Origin: Pseudomonadota bacterium
GTDB lineage: Bacteria > Pseudomonadota > Gammaproteobacteria > Steroidobacterales > Steroidobacteraceae
NCBI GenBank assembly: GCA_016720075.1
Contig: JADJXW010000021.1
Coordinates: 62,001 to 126,000 of the forward strand
Length of the DNA stretch: 64,000 nt
Direction: 5' to 3'
The stretch's first letter is position 1. Each line of letters starts with the position of its first letter. Shown here piece after piece: positions 17,026-26,124 of the stretch. The position numbers were made by a program, and so were the translations under genes. Under the pieces are notes generated by a model. It ran no database searches, was not told the origin of the DNA, and worked only from the letters and a program-made list of their open reading frames with translations.

Positions 17026-18537
17026 GTGGCGCAGCGCAGCTTCATCCCCAGGGGAATGCTCCAGATCGCGGTCGTGGCAGCCGTCTGCTTTGCGGCGGCC
17101 GCTCCCGCGCTTTCGGCCACGCCCGCGGCCGCGCCAGCCTTCACCCGCTGCGAGCTGGAACACCCGCTGGGCCTTGCCGCCGTCGAGGCCCAGTGCACGC
17201 GGATCACCGTGCCGGAAGATCCCCAGCGCCCCGGCGGCCGGCAACTGCAGCTGTTCGTGGCGCGCATCCCGGCCCTCAGCCGCCAGGCTGCAGCCGAGCC
17301 GCTGTTCATCCTGGCGGGCGGACCCGGTCTCGGGGCCAGCACCTTTTATAGCAGCGCAGCGCCGGTGTTCGCCCGCGTCCGGCGCCGGCACGACATCATC
17401 ATCGTGGACCAGCGCGGCACCGGCCGGTCGCATCCACTGCTGTGCCAGTTCGACGAGCAGCAGATATGGGAAGCGGGTGAGGATGAAACACGGCGCGTGA
17501 TGCGCGAATGCCGCGCCACGCTCGAGAAGACCCACGACCTGGCGCAGTACACCACCAGCGTGGCCGTGCGTGACCTGGAAGCCGTGCGCAAGTCTCTGGG
17601 CTATGGCCGCATCAGCTTCTACGGCAGTTCCTATGGCACGCGCGTCGCGCAGCACTACGCCCGGCGCTATCCGGCCAGCACCGAGGCGCTGATCCTGGAT
17701 GGCGTGGTGCCCCCCACGCGCATCCTGGGCACCAGCACGCCGCTCGACGCGGAACGCTCGCTGCAGCAGGTGTTCGAACGCTGCCGGAAGGATGCGGCCT
17801 GCCAGAAGCGCTTCGGCGATCCGGCGCAGGATTACCGCGAGCTGCGCGAACGGCTGGCGCGCGCGCCGGTTGATGTGACCATGGCAGACCCGCGCACCGG
17901 CGCGCCGCGCACGCTCGCCTTCAGTGACAGCGCGCTGGCCGGCGCGCTGCGGCTGGCCACCTACAGCACCGAGCAGGCAGCGCTGCTGCCGCTGGCGCTG
18001 CACATGGCCAATCGCCAGAACCAGTTTGGCCCGCTGGCCTCGCAGTTCCTGCTGACCGCCGCGGGCTACGACGCCGTGCTCGCCTATGGCATGCACAACT
18101 CCGTGGTCTGCGCGGAAGACGTGCCGTTCTTCGGCGATGCGGCCGTCGAGCGCGATCAGCTGCGCGCCACGTTCCTGGGCACGGCGCAGGTCGATGCGCT
18201 GCAGGCGCTGTGCGCCGACTGGCCACGCGGCCCCGTCGATGCGGATTTCCACCAGAAGCTGGACAGCCCCGTGCCGGCGCTGCTGCTGTCGGGCACCGCC
18301 GATCCGGTGACGCCGGCCGCCTTCGGCGACGAGGCGGCGCTGGGATTCCACTACGCGCTGCACCTGAAACTGCCGGACCAGGGTCACGGCCAGCTCGGCC
18401 AGCCCTGCATGGACAGCGTGATGGCGGCATTCCTCGACGCGGCTCACCGCAGCAGGCAGCCCAGGGTGGACTCCCAGTGCCTGACGAAGGTCGTGGCCGA
18501 CCCGTTCTTCCTCGACATGGGCGGCCCCGGGCCATGA
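17026..18537 (+). CDS. Secreted alpha/beta hydrolase, TAP-like (tripeptidyl/prolyl aminopeptidase) family
   Basis: About 503 residues. A signal peptide (n-region with arginines, hydrophobic core VAAVCFAAAAP, ending LSA) is followed by an alpha/beta hydrolase fold. The nucleophile serine sits in FYGSSYGTRV, the acid in GTADPVTP and the histidine in GHGQ; the last two fall in the C-terminal TAP-like domain. Relatives cleave N-terminal tripeptides or proline. The GTG at 17026 has AAGG 9 bases upstream and gives a proper n-region; the ATG codons at 17008 and 17056 are alternatives. Its stop overlaps the next ABC ATPase start, suggesting processing of a substrate handled by the exporter. Confidence 0.85.
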   Translation: MAQRSFIPRGMLQIAVVAAVCFAAAAPALSATPAAAPAFTRCELEHPLGLAAVEAQCTRITVPEDPQRPGGRQLQLFVARIPALSRQAAAEPLFILAGGPGLGASTFYSSAAPVFARVRRRHDIIIVDQRGTGRSHPLLCQFDEQQIWEAGEDETRRVMRECRATLEKTHDLAQYTTSVAVRDLEAVRKSLGYGRISFYGSSYGTRVAQHYARRYPASTEALILDGVVPPTRILGTSTPLDAERSLQQVFERCRKDAACQKRFGDPAQDYRELRERLARAPVDVTMADPRTGAPRTLAFSDSALAGALRLATYSTEQAALLPLALHMANRQNQFGPLASQFLLTAAGYDAVLAYGMHNSVVCAEDVPFFGDAAVERDQLRATFLGTAQVDALQALCADWPRGPVDADFHQKLDSPVPALLLSGTADPVTPAAFGDEAALGFHYALHLKLPDQGHGQLGQPCMDSVMAAFLDAAHRSRQPRVDSQCLTKVVADPFFLDMGGPGP

Positions 18538-19259
18538 TCGAAGCCCACGGACTGCACAAGCGCTTCGGCGCCGTCACCGCGCTGGCGGGCGTGGATTTCA
18601 GGGCGCAGGACGGTCGCATCACCGGACTGCTCGGGCCCAACGGCGCGGGCAAGAGCACCACGCTGCGCATCCTCTACGCCACGCTGGCCGCCGATGCGGG
18701 CGAGGCGCGGGTGGATGGCGAAGTGGTGAGCGCCGACAACACCGCGGCGCGCGCGCGCATTGGCGTGCTGCCGCACAACGCGGGGCTGTATCCGTCGCTC
18801 AGCGCGCGCGAGAACGTCGAATACTTCGGGCGCCTGGCGGGTCTCACCCGCATTGCCGCGCGCGCGCGCGCCGACGAGCTCATCGAGATGCTCGACATGC
18901 AGGACATCGCCACGCGCCGGGCGAAGGGTTTCTCGCAGGGGCAGAAGATCCGCACGGCGCTGGCCCGCGCGCTGGTGCACGCGCCGCGCAATCTCATCCT
19001 CGACGAACCCACCAACGGTCTCGACGTGCCCGCCGTGCGCAAGCTGCGTTCACTGCTGGTGAAGCTGCGCGATGCCGGCCACTGCATCCTGTTCTCGAGC
19101 CACGTGATGCAGGAAGTGGCGCTGCTGTGCGACGAGGCCGTGGTGATCACGGCGGGTCGCGTGGTGGCCACGGGCACGCCCGAGGCGCTGCGCGAGCGAG
19201 CCGGATCGGCCAGCTTCGAGGATGCCTTCGTCGCGCTCACCGGCGAAGGCGGCATCTGA
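18534..19259 (+). CDS. ABC transporter ATP-binding protein, NatA-like
   Basis: A 241-residue ABC ATPase with Walker A GPNGAGKST (about 33-41), a signature reading FSQGQKIRTALAR, Walker B LILDEPTNGLD and the switch histidine in FSSHVMQE. The signature has SQGQ in place of the usual SGGQ, as is common in NatA/DrrA-like ATPases. It partners the permease encoded by the next gene; NatAB pairs export sodium or toxic compounds. The ATG overlaps the hydrolase stop by 4 bases. Confidence 0.9.
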   Translation: MIEAHGLHKRFGAVTALAGVDFRAQDGRITGLLGPNGAGKSTTLRILYATLAADAGEARVDGEVVSADNTAARARIGVLPHNAGLYPSLSARENVEYFGRLAGLTRIAARARADELIEMLDMQDIATRRAKGFSQGQKIRTALARALVHAPRNLILDEPTNGLDVPAVRKLRSLLVKLRDAGHCILFSSHVMQEVALLCDEAVVITAGRVVATGTPEALRERAGSASFEDAFVALTGEGGI

Positions 19260-20437
19260 TGCGCGCCATCCTCACCGTCTTCGCCAAGGAGTTCCTCGAG
19301 AACCTGCGCGACCGGCGCACGGTGCTCACCGCGCTGCTGCTCGGCCCGCTGTTCGGCCCGATCTTCTTCTCGGTGATGCTGCAGCTTTCGCTTGATCGTT
19401 CGCGGGTGGGCGCGGATGAAACCATCCAGCTGCAGGTGATCAATGGTGATGCCGCGCCGAACCTGATGGCCTTCCTGAAGTCCCAGCGCATGGACATCGT
19501 CGCGGCACAGGGCAACGCGGAAAAAGCGCGCGATCTCATCGCCACGCGCGCGTCCCGGCTGGTGCTCGAAGTGCCCGCCGACTACGCCACGCGGCTGGCG
19601 GCGGCGAAGCCCGCGGCGCTGCGCCTGTATTCAGACAGCTCGCGGACCGGCGATGAGCGCTACGCGGACCGCGTCGCGGGCGTGCTCGCGCGCTATTCGC
19701 AGCAGATCGCGCTGCAGCGGCTGACGCTGCGCGGCGTGGATCCGCAGTTGCTTTCGCCGGTGGTGGTCAATCGCGTGGATGTCTCCACGCCCGCCTCGCG
19801 GGCGCTGCTGCTGCTGGGCATGATGAGCTTCTTCATCGTGCTGTCGATGCTCACCGGCGGCATGTACCTGGCCATCGACACCACCGTGGGCGAGCGCGAA
19901 CGCGGCACGCTGGAGCCGCTGCTGGCAACACCGGTGCCACGCACGCACCTGCTGCTGGGCAAGCTCATGGCCACCTGCGCCTACATGCTGCTGTCGCTCA
20001 GCATCACCACCGTCGCGCTGTGCGCGGCGCTGGGCCGGCTCGACCTGGAGCAGTTCGGCATGAGCGCCAACCTCACGCCGGCCACGGCGCTGTCGATCAT
20101 CGCCGTCACCGCACCGCTGGTGCCGCTGCTGGCGGCACTGATGACGCTGATCGCCGCGTGGACGAAGAGCGCGCGCGAGGCCCAGGCCTGGCTGAGCATT
20201 GTGCAGCTGCTGCCCACGGTGCCGCTGGTGTTCGCCAGCCTGCTGAATCTCGCACCGAAGCTCTCGCTGATGCTGGTGCCCAGCCTTTCGCAGCATTTCC
20301 TGATCAACCAGCTGCTGCGCGCGGAGCCCGTGGATCCGCTGTGGATCATTGCCTCCGCGGCCAGCGCGCTGCTGCTGGGCGCGCTGCTGCTGTGGCCGGT
20401 GGCGCGGCTCTATCGCAGCGAGCGCGTGCTGGGTTAG
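19259..20437 (+). CDS. ABC-2 type permease, NatB-like
   Basis: A 392-residue membrane component. One helix at residues 20-40 is followed by a large extracytoplasmic domain (about 45-175) and then a block of about five helices (180-385), the NatB/YhaP architecture. The ERERGTLEPLLATPVPR motif is typical of ABC-2 exporters. The ATG overlaps the stop of the ATPase gene (TGATG), so hydrolase, ATPase and permease form one coupled operon. The substrate is unknown; sodium or a peptide-like compound are possibilities. Confidence 0.9.
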   Translation: MRAILTVFAKEFLENLRDRRTVLTALLLGPLFGPIFFSVMLQLSLDRSRVGADETIQLQVINGDAAPNLMAFLKSQRMDIVAAQGNAEKARDLIATRASRLVLEVPADYATRLAAAKPAALRLYSDSSRTGDERYADRVAGVLARYSQQIALQRLTLRGVDPQLLSPVVVNRVDVSTPASRALLLLGMMSFFIVLSMLTGGMYLAIDTTVGERERGTLEPLLATPVPRTHLLLGKLMATCAYMLLSLSITTVALCAALGRLDLEQFGMSANLTPATALSIIAVTAPLVPLLAALMTLIAAWTKSAREAQAWLSIVQLLPTVPLVFASLLNLAPKLSLMLVPSLSQHFLINQLLRAEPVDPLWIIASAASALLLGALLLWPVARLYRSERVLG

Positions 20438-20438
20438 C

Positions 20439-21302
20439 TCAACCGCGCCGGGCTGACACCAGCCAGGCCAGTGCCTGCATCTCCACGCCGCGCGGAGTGT
20501 GCTGCCCGCGGAACAGCGCCAGCAGCCGCGCCTCGACGGCAGCGCGGACGGTCGCCGGCTGCTCGGCCAGCATGTCGCCGAAGTTCATCGAATTCAGCAC
20601 GAAGTCGCAGGCCGACTCGGGTGTGGATCCGGCGCCGCCAATCGGTTGGGCGCCCTGCCACAACGCAAACTCCAGTGAGATGAAACCGGCCTGGCGCAGC
20701 AGCGAAGCGAAGTAGTTCGGATCATCGAGCGCGAAGGGGCCGGGCGCATGCGGTTCGGGTTTCGGCAACTCGATGTAATCGCGCAGGATCCCCATCATTG
20801 AGCCCACCCAGGGGTTGTCCTTCGCGGGCGCCCAGACGGCGAAGTCCGCGCGGCCACCCGAACGGACGAGGCCCGCCAGGTTGCGGAACGCCGCGGCCGG
20901 TTCGGGGAAGAACATCGAACCGAAGCGCGAATGCAGGCGATCGTAGGAACCTGCGGGCAGCTTTACCGCCGCGGCATCGGCAGCCACGAAATGGACATTG
21001 GCGATGTCGGCCGCATGCGCGCGCCGCTCGCACTCGACGACGAGGTGCGGGGAGATATCCACGCCGAGCACGCGCCCCGCCGCACCCACCTGCGCCGCGA
21101 TGGCCCTGGCCGAGGCGCCGCCACCGCAGCCGATGTCGAGCACGGACTGCCCGGGCTGGTAGTCTGCGCGCCGCAGCAGCGCCTCGCCCACCGGCGCGAT
21201 CATGCTCTCGAAGCGATCGAGGTTGCGCAGCCAGCGCTCACCCATCTCGCCAGCCCAGTCCTCGGCCGCCATGTTCTCCGCTGCGTTCGCCTTGTCGCTC
21301 AT
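20439..21302 (-). CDS. Class I SAM-dependent methyltransferase
   Basis: A 287-residue cytoplasmic methyltransferase with motif I VLDIGCGGGASARA (about 55), motif post-I GVDISPHLVVECE and a Rossmann core ending near residue 165, followed by a variable C-terminal part that would shape the substrate pocket. The substrate cannot be told. The ATG overlaps the stop of the upstream alpha/beta hydrolase by 4 bases, so it belongs to the iclR operon. The 3' end faces the NatB gene tail to tail with one base between. Confidence 0.85.
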   Translation of the reverse strand: MSDKANAAENMAAEDWAGEMGERWLRNLDRFESMIAPVGEALLRRADYQPGQSVLDIGCGGGASARAIAAQVGAAGRVLGVDISPHLVVECERRAHAADIANVHFVAADAAAVKLPAGSYDRLHSRFGSMFFPEPAAAFRNLAGLVRSGGRADFAVWAPAKDNPWVGSMMGILRDYIELPKPEPHAPGPFALDDPNYFASLLRQAGFISLEFALWQGAQPIGGAGSTPESACDFVLNSMNFGDMLAEQPATVRAAVEARLLALFRGQHTPRGVEMQALAWLVSARRG

Positions 21303-22081
21303 GTTTGCGCTCTCTGCTGCAGGTACCCGGTTAGCTTCGCATCATAGGCCACGGGATCATCCAGCAGCGCCAGGTGTCCTGCGTTCGGCAGTTCCACCCG
21401 CGCGGCTCCGGGAATCGCGGCGGCAATGCGCTTGCCGGCTTCGCGCCGCTCCGGGCTGTCGAGTGCGCCATTCAACACCAGCGTGGGCACGCTGATCTGC
21501 TGCAGATCCGGGGCGGTGGCACGTGCCACGCTGTGGATCAGATCCAGCCCGCGATAGTGCGAGAGGCTCTCGACCAGCGTCGCGCGGGCCGCGGGCGCCG
21601 CGGAATGCAGCTGCATCAACGGATGCGTCAGGATCATCGCGCGCAGCGCCGGGGCGCCGGCGCTTTCCAGCCGCTGTCGATACAACGCCAGCGGCAGTTC
21701 GGATTCGGCTTCGATCTCGGGCGCGCCATCGAGGACCAGCGCCCGCACGCGCGCCGTGTGCGCCATCGCGAAGTGCAGCGCCAGGCGTGCGCCCTGCGAC
21801 ATGCCCACCAGCGTGGCCTCACGCACGCCGGCGATGTCCATCACGGCGCGCAGGTCGTCCACATTGCGATGGATGTCGGGCGTGCCCTCGGAAAGCCCGA
21901 AGCCGCGGCGATCGAAGCTGAGCACGGTGAAGCGCGTCGCCAGCAGCGGCGCCAGCAGGTTCCAGCTGGAAAGATCGAGCGCCCAGCCGTGCAGCAGCAC
22001 CAGCGCAGGCCCGCCGCCTTCCTTGCGCCAGCGCAGGCGCGCGCCGGCATGCTCGCTGAAATGGTCTCCGCCCGATGTCAT
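21299..22081 (-). CDS. Alpha/beta hydrolase (enol-lactonase / esterase type)
   Basis: A 260-residue soluble alpha/beta hydrolase with the oxyanion region LLHGWALD, nucleophile serine in GMSQGAR, acid in NGALDSP and histidine in NAGHLALLD. It has no signal peptide. Overall it resembles 3-oxoadipate enol-lactonase and similar catabolic esterases, but the exact substrate is uncertain. It lies 33 bases after iclR and overlaps the methyltransferase gene. Confidence 0.85.
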   Translation of the reverse strand: MTSGGDHFSEHAGARLRWRKEGGGPALVLLHGWALDLSSWNLLAPLLATRFTVLSFDRRGFGLSEGTPDIHRNVDDLRAVMDIAGVREATLVGMSQGARLALHFAMAHTARVRALVLDGAPEIEAESELPLALYRQRLESAGAPALRAMILTHPLMQLHSAAPAARATLVESLSHYRGLDLIHSVARATAPDLQQISVPTLVLNGALDSPERREAGKRIAAAIPGAARVELPNAGHLALLDDPVAYDAKLTGYLQQRAQT

Positions 22082-22114
22082 CGTGCGGGAACTATAGAGA
22101 GGATGGGCGCGGGA

Positions 22115-22924
22115 TCAAACCTGCGCGCTGAGCGACAACACCGGCACGCTGGCCAACTCTACCGAGATCGCCTTCGAAATGCGCTGCAGCGTGGGCAGCC
22201 GCTGGGCCACCATCGAGGCGCTGCTGGTGTGGCGCGAGTGGCTGGAGGAATTCAGCGCCGCGACCACGCGACCCTGCGCATCGTGCACGGGCACCGCCAG
22301 CGCCACCACGCCCAGCGCGAGCTCTTCCTCGATCACCGCGTAGCCATCGCGGCGGGTGGCAGCAATGAGCTTCTCGAGCTCGGCCCGGTCGGTGACGGTT
22401 TTCTCGGTGAGCTTCTCGAGCTTCGACTTGCCGAAGAATTCGGCCAGGCGCTCGGGCGAAAGGCCGGCCAGCAGCACACGGCCCATCGAGGTGGCATGCG
22501 CCGGGAAGTGGCTGCCCACATGGGCTTCCATCCGCACCAGCGTGCGCACCGAGGCGCGGGCTACATAGACAATCTCGGTGCCGGAGAGCACCGCCATCGC
22601 CGCGGAGTCGCCGGTCTCGCGCGCCATCTCTTCAAGATGCGTGCGCGTGAGCGAGTCGATGTCCATGGAGTCGAGGTAGACGGCGCCGATCTCCAGCACC
22701 TTGGGCCGCAGCAGGAACTGCCGGCCGTTGCGGGTCACGTAACCCAGCTCCTCGAATGTGTTCAGGCAGCGGCGCGCGGTCGCTGCCGGCAAACCCGCCC
22801 TAGCCGCGATCTCGCTCAGGGTCATGTGAGGCTTGGCGCGCGAAAACGTGCGCAGCACCTCGAGACCCTTAGCCAGACCACCCATCACTTCGCGTCTGCC
22901 CATAACCGAAGCATCCCCTGCCAT
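22115..22924 (-). CDS. IclR family transcriptional regulator
   Basis: A 269-residue regulator with an N-terminal winged helix-turn-helix (about 10-75; MTLSEIAARAGLPAATARRC) and a C-terminal IclR effector domain (about 85-260; AHATSMGRVLLAG, GYAVIEEE). IclR proteins often control aromatic acid or short-chain acid catabolism. It is divergent from the citryl-CoA lyase-like gene, and the 112-base gap holds two TTCG-N5-CGAA inverted repeats, so it probably controls the plus-strand operon and itself. Confidence 0.93.
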   Translation of the reverse strand: MAGDASVMGRREVMGGLAKGLEVLRTFSRAKPHMTLSEIAARAGLPAATARRCLNTFEELGYVTRNGRQFLLRPKVLEIGAVYLDSMDIDSLTRTHLEEMARETGDSAAMAVLSGTEIVYVARASVRTLVRMEAHVGSHFPAHATSMGRVLLAGLSPERLAEFFGKSKLEKLTEKTVTDRAELEKLIAATRRDGYAVIEEELALGVVALAVPVHDAQGRVVAALNSSSHSRHTSSASMVAQRLPTLQRISKAISVELASVPVLSLSAQV

Positions 22925-22985
22925 AGTTCCCCCGCTGGCTGTTGCGTTGACAGCCTCATCGATAGACTGTCGGGGTAGAATTTAG

Positions 22986-23018
22986 TTCGACTTACGAAAT
23001 TTATTTCGAATAACGAAA
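22986..23018. promoter_or_regulatory. Tandem inverted repeats, probable IclR operator
   Basis: Two inverted repeats lie in the divergent gap: TTCG-N5-CGAA at 22986-22998 and TTTCG-N5-CGAAA at 23004-23018, with centres 19 bases apart (about two helical turns). A third palindrome, CGAAAT-TT-ATTTCG, is formed by the facing inner arms. The stretch is strikingly AT-rich for this genome and ends 18 bases before the start of the next gene, so binding would block its promoter or early transcription. Confidence 0.65.
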
Positions 23019-23036
23019 CGACGGGGTCCACCGCGG

Positions 23037-23843
23037 ATGAAAATCGGGCGTCAGGAACACCGCAGCTCCTCCATTTCCACCTCCAACGCCGACACCATCG
23101 TCGTCCGGGGCAAGGATCTGTGTGGAGAGCTGCTCGGCCAGACCAGTTTCACGGACTATTTCTGGTTTCTGCTCACCGGCGCCATGCCGGATTCCCGCCA
23201 GCGCCAGGTGCTGGATTCCACGCTGGTGGCGATTGCCGAGCACGGCCTGGTGCCCAGCGTGCAGGCCAGCCGCATGACGCTGGCGGCGGCGCCCGAGGCG
23301 CTGCAGGGCGCGGTGGCGGCGGGCATCCTGGGCTGCGGCTCGGTGATCCTGGGCGCGGCGGAGAATGCCGGCCGCATGCTGGCCGATGTGGTCGCGCGCA
23401 GCTCGACGATGTCCCTGAAGGAAGCCGCCTCAGCCGTGGTCGGCGAGATGCGCGCCGCCAAGCGGCCGATCCCCGGCTACGGGCATCCGCTGCACAAGGG
23501 CGAGGATCCGCGGGCGTCGAAGCTGTTTGCCGTGGCCACCGCTGCCGGTGTCTCCGACAGGCACCGCGCCGCCGCGAAGATGGTCGAATCGCTGCTGCCG
23601 GAGCTCACCGGCAAGCACCTGGTGATGAATGTCTCCGCCGCCATCCCGGCCGTGCTGCTGGATGCCGGCTTCCCGGTGGGCGCGCTGAAGGGCGTGCCCA
23701 TCCTGGCGCGCACCGCAAGCCTCATCGCCCACCTGCTTGAAGAGCAGATCAAGCCCATCGGATTCGTGCTCTCGCACGCCGGGTCGAAGGCCGTGGGCTA
23801 CGACGGCAGCGTGCCGTCCGGTTTCGTGGCGGGTGAGGCATGA
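23037..23843 (+). CDS. Citryl-CoA lyase-like (citrate synthase superfamily) protein
   Basis: A 268-residue protein, much shorter than citrate synthase and matching stand-alone citryl-CoA lyases or the C-terminal domain of ATP-citrate lyase. The CoA/catalytic block GYGHPLHKGEDPRA is intact. The citrate synthase HGGANE region reads GSVILGAAEN, so that catalytic histidine is absent, as expected for lyases rather than synthases. It likely cleaves or forms a citryl-CoA-like acyl-CoA. The stop overlaps the CoA-transferase start by 4 bases, suggesting the transferase supplies its CoA-ester substrate. Confidence 0.82.
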   Translation: MKIGRQEHRSSSISTSNADTIVVRGKDLCGELLGQTSFTDYFWFLLTGAMPDSRQRQVLDSTLVAIAEHGLVPSVQASRMTLAAAPEALQGAVAAGILGCGSVILGAAENAGRMLADVVARSSTMSLKEAASAVVGEMRAAKRPIPGYGHPLHKGEDPRASKLFAVATAAGVSDRHRAAAKMVESLLPELTGKHLVMNVSAAIPAVLLDAGFPVGALKGVPILARTASLIAHLLEEQIKPIGFVLSHAGSKAVGYDGSVPSGFVAGEA

Positions 23844-24994
23844 AGGGCCTCGACGTACTGAAGGGCGTGCGCATCGTCGAGCAGGGCACGTTCATCACGG
23901 GCCCCTGCTGCGCGATGATGCTGGCCGACCTGGGCGCCGATGTGATCAAGGTGGAAAGCCCGGATGGCGATCCCTACCGCGCCTACCAGGGCGGCAACTA
24001 CTCGCCCCACTTCCAGGCCTACAACCGCAACAAGCGCAGCCTCGCCCTCGACATGAAGGCGGCGGGCGATCGCGGCGTGTTCGACACCCTCATCCGCGAG
24101 GCCGATGTCTTCATCCAGAACTTCCGTCCGGGCACCGCCGACCGCCTTGGCGCTGGCGCCAAGCGGCTGCAGGAACTGAACCCGAAACTCGTCTATTGTT
24201 CCATTAGTGGATTCGGAGGGGATGGTCCGTACGTCGACCGTCCCTCCTATGATTCAGTCGCCCAGGCACTGTCCGGTTTCCTGAGCGTGGTGGTCGACCC
24301 GGACCGCCCCCGTTTCCTGGGTCCGGCGCTGGCCGATGCCATCACCGGCATCTATGCCTCGTACGGCATCCTGGGCGCGCTGTTCGATCGCAGCCGCACC
24401 GGCAAGGGACGCCTGGTCGAGGTCTCGATGCTCGAGGCCATGGCCCACTTCGCCGTCGAACCCTTCGCCGCCTACTTCGCGCTGGGCACGGTGCCCAAGT
24501 CGGCTGACCGCCCGCGCCTGGCGCAGGCGCACATCCTGCGCACGAAGGACGGCGGGCTGATCGCCATCCACCTGTCGTCGCTCGAGAAGTTCTGGACCGG
24601 CCTGCTGGCCGCCCTGAACGCGCCGGAGCTCGGCACCGATCCGCGCTTCAGCACCCGCCTGGCGCGCATCGACAATTACGACGACCTGGGCCGCGAGCTC
24701 GACCGTCGCTTCCAGACCGCGACCGTGGCCGAATGGGTGGAACGCCTGGGCAAGTCCGACGTGCCCTTCGCCCCTATCAACAAGGTGAGCGACGTGGTCG
24801 AGGACCCACAGGTCAAGCACCTGGGCCTGATGGTGCCGGTGGAAAACCCGCATGCCGCGAAACAATCGGTGCGACCGGCGGTCCAATTCGACGGCCAGCG
24901 GGCTACGGGGGTATTCCCGGCGCCGCTGATCAATGAACACGGGGAGGCCATCCGCGCGCAGCTGGCCGCATCCAGCCACTGGCCGCAGCGCTGA
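23840..24994 (+). CDS. CaiB/BaiF (family III) CoA-transferase
   Basis: A 384-residue family III CoA-transferase that moves CoA between carboxylic acids. Family features are VEQGTFITGPCCAMMLADLG (about 13), LGADVIKVE, the NKRSLALD and YCSISGFGGDGPY blocks, and the catalytic aspartate in ALADAITGIYASYG (about residue 162). Substrates in the family range from carnitine and bile acids to aromatic succinates, so the substrate is open. It is the second gene of the IclR-controlled operon. Confidence 0.9.
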   Translation: MKGLDVLKGVRIVEQGTFITGPCCAMMLADLGADVIKVESPDGDPYRAYQGGNYSPHFQAYNRNKRSLALDMKAAGDRGVFDTLIREADVFIQNFRPGTADRLGAGAKRLQELNPKLVYCSISGFGGDGPYVDRPSYDSVAQALSGFLSVVVDPDRPRFLGPALADAITGIYASYGILGALFDRSRTGKGRLVEVSMLEAMAHFAVEPFAAYFALGTVPKSADRPRLAQAHILRTKDGGLIAIHLSSLEKFWTGLLAALNAPELGTDPRFSTRLARIDNYDDLGRELDRRFQTATVAEWVERLGKSDVPFAPINKVSDVVEDPQVKHLGLMVPVENPHAAKQSVRPAVQFDGQRATGVFPAPLINEHGEAIRAQLAASSHWPQR

Positions 24995-25050
24995 TTGCCG
25001 CAGATCGGTCTTCTTTTCGCACAACGCAAACAACCAGACGGGGTCTTTCG

Positions 25051-26085
25051 ATGCTCTTTCCAACCACGCTCGTAGGCAGCTATCCGCAACCCGAATGGCT
25101 GATCGACCGCAAGAAACTGGCCGGACGCTTTCCGCCGCGCGTGCGCGCGAAAGAGCTGTGGCGCATCGCGCCCGAATACCTCGAAGAGGCCTGGAACGAT
25201 GCCACGCTGCTGGCCATCCGCGCGCAGGAAAAGGCCGGCATCGACATCATCTCCGACGGCGAAATGCGCCGTGAGAGCTACTCCAACCGCTTCGCCACCG
25301 CGCTCGACGGCGTGGATCTCGACAATCCCGGCGAGGCGCTGGATCGCAGCGGCCACCCGAACCCGGTGCCGCGCGTCACGGGCAAGATCAGCCGCCGCCA
25401 TGCGGTGATGGTCGAGGACGTGAAGTTCCTCACCTCCAACACGCAGCGCCGCGTGAAGATCACCGTGCCCGGCCCGTTCACGATGTCGCAGCAGGCGCAG
25501 ATCGACTTCTACGGCGGCAGCCGCGAGAAGGCGGCCATGGACTACGCCAAGGCCGTGAACGCCGAGATCAAGGACCTGCACGCGGCCGGCGCCGACATCG
25601 TGCAGATCGACGAGCCCTACCTGCAGGCCCGGCCCGATGAGGCCCGCCAGTACGGCCTGAACGCGCTGAACACGGCGCTGGAAGGCGTCACGGGCAAGAC
25701 GGCCGTGCACATCTGCTTCGGCTATGCCGCCATCATCCACGCGCGCCCGAACGGCTATTCCTTCCTGTCGGAGATGGCCGGCTGCCGCTGCCACCAGATC
25801 TCCATCGAAACGGCGCAGTCGAACCTCGACACCAGCGTGCTCACCACGCTGCCGGGCAAGGAGATCATCCTCGGCGTCATCGATCTTTCGGATCCGAACA
25901 TCGAGACGGCCGACCTCGTGGCCGAACGCATCCGCCGCGCGCTGAAGCACGCGCCGCCGGAGAACATCATCGTCGCGCAGGACTGCGGCATGAAGTACCT
26001 GCCGCGCGACGTGGCCGATGCCAAGCTCGCCGCCATGGTGGCCGGCGCGCGCATCGTGCGCCGGGAATACGCCAGCAAGTCCTGA
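25051..26085 (+). CDS. Short MetE-like (cobalamin-independent methionine synthase family) protein
   Basis: A 344-residue protein corresponding to the C-terminal catalytic barrel of MetE. The opening TTLVGSYPQP, the ISDGEMRRES motif, the DEPYLQA region and the zinc ligands in HICFGY and QDCGMKYL are all visible. It lacks the N-terminal MetE domain, so it is not the usual folate-triglutamate enzyme. Short MetE proteins transfer methyl groups from other donors or act in specific catabolic routes. A second, divergent copy lies at 28901-30052. Confidence 0.85.
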   Translation: MLFPTTLVGSYPQPEWLIDRKKLAGRFPPRVRAKELWRIAPEYLEEAWNDATLLAIRAQEKAGIDIISDGEMRRESYSNRFATALDGVDLDNPGEALDRSGHPNPVPRVTGKISRRHAVMVEDVKFLTSNTQRRVKITVPGPFTMSQQAQIDFYGGSREKAAMDYAKAVNAEIKDLHAAGADIVQIDEPYLQARPDEARQYGLNALNTALEGVTGKTAVHICFGYAAIIHARPNGYSFLSEMAGCRCHQISIETAQSNLDTSVLTTLPGKEIILGVIDLSDPNIETADLVAERIRRALKHAPPENIIVAQDCGMKYLPRDVADAKLAAMVAGARIVRREYASKS

Positions 26086-26124
26086 TCGCTTCGGTCGAGC
26101 AAGCAAACACTCCGGGGGGAGACC

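Noticed and set aside
16956..17342. Long N-terminal extension of MnmG
   Set aside because: The extra residues are proline/serine-rich and run over the divergent hydrolase gene; the FAD motif begins right after the start at 16955.
22947..22981. TTGACA and TAGAAT as a promoter for the citryl-CoA lyase operon
   Set aside because: The spacing is 23 bases, too long for a sigma-70 promoter.
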